64,000 nt of DNA, from assembly GCF_003268815.1 (NCBI RefSeq), contig NZ_QLSV01000007.1, forward strand, positions 1 to 64,000. Direction: 5' to 3'. The DNA comes from Flavobacterium lacus. Its GTDB lineage: Bacteria > Bacteroidota > Bacteroidia > Flavobacteriales > Flavobacteriaceae. Numbering within the stretch: the stretch's first letter is position 1; each line of letters opens with the position of its first letter. A model generated the notes under the pieces. That model worked only from the letters and a program-made list of their open reading frames with translations, was not told the origin of the DNA and searched no databases. Below are positions 58,676 to 64,000 of the stretch, in pieces. Position numbers and translations under genes: made by a program.

Positions 58676-59827
58676 ATGAAGTTTTTAAGAGATAAAATAG
58701 ACCAAATAAAAAAGCCTTTCGGTAAAGGTGAGAAATTAGAAAAGTTTGCCCCGGCTGTAAATGCATTGGACACATTTTTATATGTTCCAAATCATACCAC
58801 AAAACACGGAGCTCATATTAGAGATGCAGTTGATTTAAAACGTACCATGATTACGGTGGTTTTAGCTTTGCTTCCTGCATTGATATTCGGAACTTGGAAT
58901 GCAGGTTACCAAAGTTTAATACAAATTCAGGAAACTGTTCCATTTATGGATGCGTTAATTCACGGTGCTTGGAAAGTGATTCCAATGATTGCCGTTTCCT
59001 ACGGAGTTGGATTAGGAATTGAATTTTACTTTGCAATCGTAAGAGGTCACGAAGTAAATGAAGGTTACTTAGTTACCGGATTATTAATCCCAATGATTAT
59101 GCCAATCGACTTACCTTTATGGATGTTGGCATTGTCGGTGATCTTTGCTGTAATTATTGGAAAAGAAGCTTTTGGTGGAACCGGAATGAATATCCTAAAT
59201 CCGGCTTTAACGGCTAGAGCATTTGCTTTCTTTGCTTATCCTACTTATATGTCTGGCGATAAAATATGGGTTTCAGATGCTTCAACAACAGATGCTATTT
59301 CAGGAGAAACAATCTTAGGAAAATTAGCTGCCGGTCAAGAGGCCGGTTATGACATGTGGAGTATGTTTGCAGGAACCATTCCAGGTTCTATTTCTGAAAC
59401 TTCAGTACTTTGGATTTTAGTCGGTGCTGCTATTTTAGTTATTACAGGCGTTGGAAGTTGGAGAATCATCGTAAGCGGATTTTTAGGAGCTGCTGTCATG
59501 GCATTCTTATTTTCAATTTGGGGAGCTAATCCATTAATGGATTTTGGAATGTTACACTTATTAGTAGGAGGATTGGCTTTTGGTATTGTTTTTATGGCAA
59601 CCGATCCGGTTTCTGCTGCTCAAACTAATAGAGGAAAATGGATTTACGGATTTTTAATAGGATTCTTTAGTATTTTGATTAGAGTTTTCAATCCTGCCTA
59701 TCCTGAAGGTGTGATGTTAGCGATATTATTATTGAATGTATTTGCACCAACCATTGACCACTATGTGGTAGAAGGAAACATCAATAGAAGAAAGAAAAGA
59801 GTTGCTAAACAATTAAAAACAGCCTAA
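58676..59827 (+). CDS. nqrB: Na+-translocating NADH:quinone reductase subunit B
   Basis: 383 residues with ten or so hydrophobic helices. Homologous to RnfD. LITGLLIPMIMPIDLPLWM-type helices, GKEAFGGTGMNILNPALTARAF and FMATDPVSAAQTNRGKW are typical. The predicted FMN attachment site is T212 in DAISGETILG; most NqrB proteins have SGAT, so the residue before the threonine is Glu here. NqrB is the Na+-channel core and carries one covalent FMN and riboflavin. Confidence 0.93.
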   Translation: MKFLRDKIDQIKKPFGKGEKLEKFAPAVNALDTFLYVPNHTTKHGAHIRDAVDLKRTMITVVLALLPALIFGTWNAGYQSLIQIQETVPFMDALIHGAWKVIPMIAVSYGVGLGIEFYFAIVRGHEVNEGYLVTGLLIPMIMPIDLPLWMLALSVIFAVIIGKEAFGGTGMNILNPALTARAFAFFAYPTYMSGDKIWVSDASTTDAISGETILGKLAAGQEAGYDMWSMFAGTIPGSISETSVLWILVGAAILVITGVGSWRIIVSGFLGAAVMAFLFSIWGANPLMDFGMLHLLVGGLAFGIVFMATDPVSAAQTNRGKWIYGFLIGFFSILIRVFNPAYPEGVMLAILLLNVFAPTIDHYVVEGNINRRKKRVAKQLKTA

Positions 59828-59829
59828 TC

Positions 59830-60558
59830 ATGGATAGAAATAGTAACGGATATACATTTTTGTTTGCCGGAATAATGGTAGTAGTAGTAGGAGCTTTATT
59901 GGCTTTTGCATCAACATCTTTAAAACCAATGCAAGATATCAATGTTAAAAACGAAAAAATGCAAAACATTCTCTCTACCATTGGTGTAACGGATGTAACA
60001 AGAGAAGAAGCGCAAGGAAAATTTGACGAATTTATTAAAGAACAATTGGCTTTAAAAGTTGATGGATCTGCAGATGAATCGGTGAAAGCATTTAATGTAG
60101 ATTTAAAGGCGGAATTGAAAAAGGAACCTGAAGAACAACGTTTTCCTTTATATGTTGCCGAGAAAGACGGAAATAAATTCTATATTATTCCATTGCGTGG
60201 GGCTGGACTTTGGGATGCTATTTGGGGTTACATTGCTTTAAACGATGACTTTAATACAATTGCAGGAGTTTCTTTTGATCATAAAGCGGAAACACCTGGT
60301 TTAGGAGCTGAAATTAAACAACAATGGTTTTTAGATTATTTTAAAGACGAAAAAATATTTGATAAAGACGGCAAATTAACTGGTGTTGCTGTGGCAAAGG
60401 GTAACAATGATAAAGTAAACAAAGACGATAATAAAGTAGATGCTATTTCTGGTGCTACGATTACCGGCGATGGTGTGACTAATATGATAAAAGAACGTTT
60501 AGTTCATTACAAACAATATATTGATAATCAAAAAGGCAAGTTAGCCTCTAATAATTAA
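59830..60558 (+). CDS. nqrC: Na+-translocating NADH:quinone reductase subunit C
   Basis: 242 residues: one N-terminal membrane helix (about 8-28, [19 protein letters not shown]) and a periplasmic domain with [28 protein letters not shown] and the FMN-attachment motif [13 protein letters not shown] (covalent FMN on the second Thr of the SGAT-x-T pattern). It overlaps neither neighbour: 2 bp after nqrB, 4 bp before nqrD. Confidence 0.94.
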   Translation: MDRNSNGYTFLFAGIMVVVVGALLAFASTSLKPMQDINVKNEKMQNILSTIGVTDVTREEAQGKFDEFIKEQLALKVDGSADESVKAFNVDLKAELKKEPEEQRFPLYVAEKDGNKFYIIPLRGAGLWDAIWGYIALNDDFNTIAGVSFDHKAETPGLGAEIKQQWFLDYFKDEKIFDKDGKLTGVAVAKGNNDKVNKDDNKVDAISGATITGDGVTNMIKERLVHYKQYIDNQKGKLASNN

Positions 60559-60562
60559 GATC

Positions 60563-61210
60563 ATGGCTGAAGAGAAAGAAAGTTTATTTTCTAAAAGAAA
60601 TAGAGGTCTTTTATCAGACCCATTAAATGATAATAACCCAATTACGGTGCAAGTTTTAGGAATTTGTTCCGCATTAGCAATTACCGTTCAGTTAAAACCT
60701 GCAATTGTAATGTCTATCGCAGTAATGTTTGTAATGGCATTTAGTAATATGATTATTTCGGTATTGAGAAATTCAATCCCAAACCGTATTCGTATTATTG
60801 TTCAATTAGTAATTGTTGCGTCACTTGTAATTATTGTTGACCAAGTTTTAAAGGCGTATGCTTATGATGTTAGTAAAGAATTATCAGTTTTCGTTGGATT
60901 AATTATCACCAACTGTATCGTTATGGGTCGTTTAGAAGCTTTTGCATTGGGTAATGGCGTTTGGAGATCCTTCTTAGACGGAATCGGAAATGCTTTCGGG
61001 TATGCTTGGATTTTAATTGCCGTGGCATTTTTTAGAGAATTATTAGGTTCAGGAAAATTATTCGGATTTCAGATCGTTCCTCAATCATTTTATGAAATGG
61101 GCTATGAAAATAACGGTTTGATGTTGTTGTCACCAATGGCACTTATTGTTGTTGGAATCATTATCTGGATCCAACGTTCAAAAAACCGTAAATTAATTGA
61201 AAAACACTAA
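60563..61210 (+). CDS. nqrD: Na+-translocating NADH:quinone reductase subunit D
   Basis: 215 residues, six membrane helices. [26 protein letters not shown] opening, the conserved cysteine region [19 protein letters not shown] (Fe-coordinating Cys in the NqrD/NqrE pair), and the short basic C-terminus are family landmarks. Confidence 0.94.
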   Translation: MAEEKESLFSKRNRGLLSDPLNDNNPITVQVLGICSALAITVQLKPAIVMSIAVMFVMAFSNMIISVLRNSIPNRIRIIVQLVIVASLVIIVDQVLKAYAYDVSKELSVFVGLIITNCIVMGRLEAFALGNGVWRSFLDGIGNAFGYAWILIAVAFFRELLGSGKLFGFQIVPQSFYEMGYENNGLMLLSPMALIVVGIIIWIQRSKNRKLIEKH

Positions 61211-61239
61211 TCATAGCGTAGCTATTAAATTATTATAAC

Positions 61240-61857
61240 ATGCAAGAATTAGCAAGTTTATTTGTAAAAAGTATTTTCATAGAAAATATGATTTTCGCCT
61301 ACTTCTTAGGAATGTGTTCCTATTTAGCGGTATCAAAAACAGTAAAAACAGCTGTTGGTTTAGGTGTAGCGGTAATATTCGTATTAACAATTACAGTTCC
61401 AATCAACTTCCTATTAGATAATTATTTATTAAAACAAGGAGCATTATCTTGGTTAGGAGCTGAATATGCTGATATTGATTTGAGTTTCTTAAGTTTCATC
61501 ATGTTCATCGCTGTAATTGCTTCAATGGTACAATTAGTAGAAATGGTTGTGGAGAAATTTGCACCGGCACTTTATGGAGCGTTAGGTATTTTCCTTCCTT
61601 TGATTGCTGTTAACTGTGCTATCCTTGGAGGATCTCTGTTTATGCAACAAAAAGATTTCGGTGGCGTAACAGAAGCAGTAACCTACGGTTTAGGTTCAGG
61701 TATAGGATGGTTTTTAGCGATTTTGGCGATTGCAGCCATTCGCGAAAAAATTGCTTATTCTCATGTCCCTGCGCCACTCCGCGGATTGGGAATCACTTTC
61801 CTTATTACAGGATTAATGGCGTTAGGTTTTATGAGTTTCATGGGAATTAAAATATAA
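61240..61857 (+). CDS. nqrE: Na+-translocating NADH:quinone reductase subunit E
   Basis: 205 residues, six membrane helices, homologous to NqrD in inverted topology. [23 protein letters not shown] carries the first cluster Cys, and [14 protein letters not shown] the second, which together with NqrD bind an intramembrane Fe or 2Fe-2S centre. Confidence 0.94.
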   Translation: MQELASLFVKSIFIENMIFAYFLGMCSYLAVSKTVKTAVGLGVAVIFVLTITVPINFLLDNYLLKQGALSWLGAEYADIDLSFLSFIMFIAVIASMVQLVEMVVEKFAPALYGALGIFLPLIAVNCAILGGSLFMQQKDFGGVTEAVTYGLGSGIGWFLAILAIAAIREKIAYSHVPAPLRGLGITFLITGLMALGFMSFMGIKI

Positions 61858-61875
61858 TTAAATAGATACGATATA

Positions 61876-63171
61876 ATGGATACACCAGTAATCTTAGCCA
61901 GTGTTGTAGTTTTTCTTGTGATCGTTTTCCTTTTAGTAGCAATGTTATTAGGAGCAAAAGCAAAATTATTACCATCAGGGCCGGTAAAAATAAAAATCAA
62001 CGGAGAAAACGAAATTGAAGTAGAATCGGGGAGCACATTACTTTCTACACTTGGAAACAGCAAAATCTTCCTTCCATCCGCTTGTGGTGGAGGTGGAACT
62101 TGTGTTCAGTGTAAATGTATAGTCACCAATGGTGGAGGATCTATTCTTCCAACAGAAGAGCCACATTTCACCAGAAAAGAGATTGCTCAAGGTTGGCGTC
62201 TTGGATGTCAGGTGAAAGTGAAAAGCGATATGATTATTGAAGTACCAGAAGAGGTATTTGGTATCAAAAAATTCGCAGCAAAAGTTTATTCAAATTATAA
62301 TGTGGCTTCTTTCATTAAAGAGTTCATTGTTGAATTACCGGACGACATGCATTATGAAGCAGGCGGTTATATTCAAATTGAAATTCCAAAAGGTGAAGTA
62401 AAATATGCTGATATTGATATTACAGCACATCCTGAAGAACATCCGGGTGAGCCTGAAAAATTCAAAGCAGAATGGGATAAGTTCAATTTATGGCCATTAG
62501 TAATGAAAAACCCTGAGTTGGTGGAAAGGGCTTATTCAATGGCTTCATATCCTGCAGAAGGGAGAAAAATTATGTTGAATGTTCGTATTGCTACTCCACC
62601 TTGGGATAGAGCAAAAAATGGATGGGCCGCAGTTAATCCTGGAGTTGCTTCATCGTATATTTTTTCAATGAAAGCTGGTGATGCCGTTACAGTTTCTGGT
62701 CCTTACGGTGAATTTTTTATCAACGAAAGTGAGTCAGAAATGCTTTATGTTGGTGGTGGAGCCGGAATGGCACCAATGCGTTCGCATTTATATCACCTTT
62801 TCAGAACTGTTAAAACAGGAAGAAAAGTAACGTATTGGTACGGTGGTCGTTCAAAACGTGAATTATTCTATGTAGATCACTTTAGAGCTTTAGAAAAAGA
62901 TTTCCCTAACTTTAAATTTTATTTGGCTTTATCTGAACCTATGCCAGAGGATAACTGGAAAGTGAAAGACGGTTTAGATGGCGAAGGAGATGGATTTGTT
63001 GGATTTATTCATAATGTGGTAATCGATAATTATATGTCTAAACACGAAAGTCCTGAAGATATTGAATTGTATTTCTGTGGACCACCAATGATGAACGTAG
63101 CTGTTCAGAAGATGGGAGAAGATTTCGGAATACCATTAGAAAACATTCGTTTTGATGATTTTGGTGGATAA
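61876..63171 (+). CDS. nqrF: Na+-translocating NADH:quinone reductase subunit F
   Basis: 431 residues: an N-terminal membrane helix (about 6-27), a 2Fe-2S domain with [14 protein letters not shown] (cysteines near 69, 75, 78 and the later LGCQ), an FAD domain ([12 protein letters not shown]) and an NADH domain ([27 protein letters not shown]). It oxidises NADH and feeds electrons to the 2Fe-2S centre. Last subunit of the operon; a perfect inverted repeat follows. Confidence 0.95.
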   Translation: MDTPVILASVVVFLVIVFLLVAMLLGAKAKLLPSGPVKIKINGENEIEVESGSTLLSTLGNSKIFLPSACGGGGTCVQCKCIVTNGGGSILPTEEPHFTRKEIAQGWRLGCQVKVKSDMIIEVPEEVFGIKKFAAKVYSNYNVASFIKEFIVELPDDMHYEAGGYIQIEIPKGEVKYADIDITAHPEEHPGEPEKFKAEWDKFNLWPLVMKNPELVERAYSMASYPAEGRKIMLNVRIATPPWDRAKNGWAAVNPGVASSYIFSMKAGDAVTVSGPYGEFFINESESEMLYVGGGAGMAPMRSHLYHLFRTVKTGRKVTYWYGGRSKRELFYVDHFRALEKDFPNFKFYLALSEPMPEDNWKVKDGLDGEGDGFVGFIHNVVIDNYMSKHESPEDIELYFCGPPMMNVAVQKMGEDFGIPLENIRFDDFGG

Positions 63172-63201
63172 TATACAGTAATCTTAAAAGGTTAATTTTT
63201 C

Positions 63202-63275
63202 AAACCATTAAGTAATTAAGAAATTTAAGTCGAAACACTTAATAATACTTAATTACTTAATGGTTTTTGTTTTTA
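63202..63275 (+). terminator. Terminator of the nqr operon
   Basis: A perfect 19-bp inverted repeat (63202-63220 and 63248-63266) with a 27-nt loop is followed by a T-rich tract. It lies 30 bp after the nqrF stop. The stem is almost entirely A/T with few G-C, so it may also be a repeat. Confidence 0.75.
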
Positions 63276-63333
63276 CAAGTATTTTTCAATTCCTTTTTTG
63301 TTTTAATTAAGAGTTGTTTTTCGCAATTCTACT

Positions 63334-63341
63334 TACTTTTG
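63334..63341 (+). promoter_or_regulatory. Putative -7 box for the small nqr-linked gene
   Basis: TACTTTTG ends 4 nt before the ATG at 63346, again implying a leaderless transcript. Confidence 0.4.
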
Positions 63342-63345
63342 TGTT

Positions 63346-63711
63346 ATGGAAATTTTATCACAACAAGAGCTTCACAATCTGGCCATGAATCACGTTGGTA
63401 AAGAACTTGAGCTACAAGGCTTTGAGTTTATTGCCGTGAATAGTCAGTTGAAAAGACATCCGCAATTTGTGTGTGTAGACAAGCCAACCAATACGCTTCA
63501 TTTTGTTTTGGTTACCGTTTATAAGTATCCTGATAATCCCGAAGAGTATGATGAAATTTGGATGGAAACATTCAAAGTCCACGCCATCAAATTAAAAGCA
63601 AAAGTCCTTTACGCCGGAGTGGGAATTGCCAATGCTGCTGATTATGAAAAACCAGTTACAAAAAATGAAGATTATATTGTCAATTACAATGGAATTAAAG
63701 AAATTAGTTAG
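63346..63711 (+). CDS. Small conserved nqr-linked protein of unknown function
   Basis: 121 residues, cytosolic, no signal or membrane segment. Recognisable pieces: LSQQELHNLAMNHVGKELE, FIAVNSQLKRHPQFVCVD and a final KNEDYIVNYNGIKEI. Homologues in Flavobacteria are sometimes labelled subunit F of the NQR, which the size and absence of cofactor motifs do not support. It lies between nqrF and apbE, overlapping the apbE start by 23 bp, so a role in NQR assembly or flavin handling is plausible but unproved. Confidence 0.8.
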   Translation: MEILSQQELHNLAMNHVGKELELQGFEFIAVNSQLKRHPQFVCVDKPTNTLHFVLVTVYKYPDNPEEYDEIWMETFKVHAIKLKAKVLYAGVGIANAADYEKPVTKNEDYIVNYNGIKEIS

Positions 63712-64000
63712 TGCAATCGTTGGTATTTTTTTATTGATTAGTTGTCAAACTGAAAAAAAAGAGCAGGTTTTTTTGATTCAAGGAGAAGCTCAAGGAAGTA
63801 CTTATGCTATAAAGTATATTAGCTTATCTGAAGATGTGAAAAAGTCGTCCATCGATTCCTTGCTGTTGGCTTTTGACTTGTCACTTTCTACCTACCGACA
63901 AGATTCTCAAATATCGAAAATTAATGCTGGCGATTCAACCTTGGTAGTTGGTGATTTTTTTTTGGAAACATTTATCACTTCGCAAAAAATCTACCAAGAA
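63689..64000 (+). CDS. apbE: FAD:protein FMN transferase ApbE (5' part)
   Basis: First 104 residues only; the gene runs off the window. It starts MELKKLVSAIVGIFLLISCQ, a lipoprotein signal with the cysteine near residue 19, followed by QGEAQGSTYAIKYI, IDSLLLAFDLSLSTYRQDSQISKIN, the conserved ApbE N-terminal region. ApbE transfers FMN from FAD to the threonines of NqrB and NqrC, so its position right after the nqr operon is functionally sensible. Confidence 0.88.
   Translation, partial: MELKKLVSAIVGIFLLISCQTEKKEQVFLIQGEAQGSTYAIKYISLSEDVKKSSIDSLLLAFDLSLSTYRQDSQISKINAGDSTLVVGDFFLETFITSQKIYQE

Overview
The window is about 64 kb of AT-rich, gene-dense chromosome from a member of the Bacteroidota, almost certainly Flavobacteriaceae and close to Flavobacterium. 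Three things point there. Type IX secretion (T9SS) and gliding genes recur: PorP/SprF, PorG, the SprA-channel Plug protein and several secreted proteins with T9SS sorting tails. Promoters fit the Bacteroidetes pattern (TTG, about 20 bp, TAnnTTTG) and Shine-Dalgarno sequences are absent. The gene orders porG-uppS-bamA-skp-skp, tig-clpP-clpX and nqrABCDEF-x-apbE are also typical. Nearly everything is core genome. I see no prophage, CRISPR array, complete insertion sequence or rRNA operon.

Layout. 1-8.3 kb: end of a T9SS type B cargo gene, its PorP/SprF partner, a gamma-carbonic anhydrase, then a minus-strand envelope operon (porG-uppS-bamA-ompH-ompH) followed by murI with its own promoter. 8.3-18 kb: nadK, a CBS protein, pdxJ, an esterase, a YvlD-like membrane protein, the proteostasis block tig-clpP-clpX, a 53-residue lipoprotein that is easy to miss, GH3 and DUF2797. 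18-26 kb: a YceI / outer-membrane barrel / YceI-like operon, an AsmA-like protein, a queuosine-precursor transporter and SppA. 26-33 kb: a FolK-deoxynucleoside kinase fusion, a large lectin-like T9SS cargo, a SpoU methyltransferase, mutS and two tRNAs (Gly-GCC, Leu-UAA). 33-44 kb: small acidic lipoproteins, an S46 peptidase with DPP11-type specificity residues, waaA with a palindrome inserted in frame, a sugar aminotransferase plus galE, fabD with an unusual leader, and a stress-like cluster (YceI, Fe-S protein, acetyltransferase, pirin, Crp). 44-57 kb: acetyltransferase, purT, aminotransferase, desaturase, rsmG, a T9SS lipase-like protein, pruA, and an apaG-DUF3667-plug operon. 57-64 kb: the complete Na+-NQR operon, a small protein of unknown role, and the start of apbE, whose product attaches FMN to NqrB and NqrC.

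The most interesting signals are non-coding. There are five copies of a dispersed palindromic repeat family (23.3, 33.3, 46.6, 54.0 and 57.1 kb); two of them are 129 bp long and differ at only five positions. A 28-bp near-perfect palindrome sits in frame inside waaA. The fabD leader has three half-sites that form two mutually exclusive hairpins at the start codon. An A8 tract in a small Fe-S protein gene lets the reading frame run through its own terminator. Several genes have a -7 box only 4-5 nt before the ATG, which suggests leaderless mRNAs.

Family assignments come from reading motifs and gene context by eye. No database search was run. Start codons were moved from the longest open frame where signal peptides, promoters or neighbouring genes argued for it.
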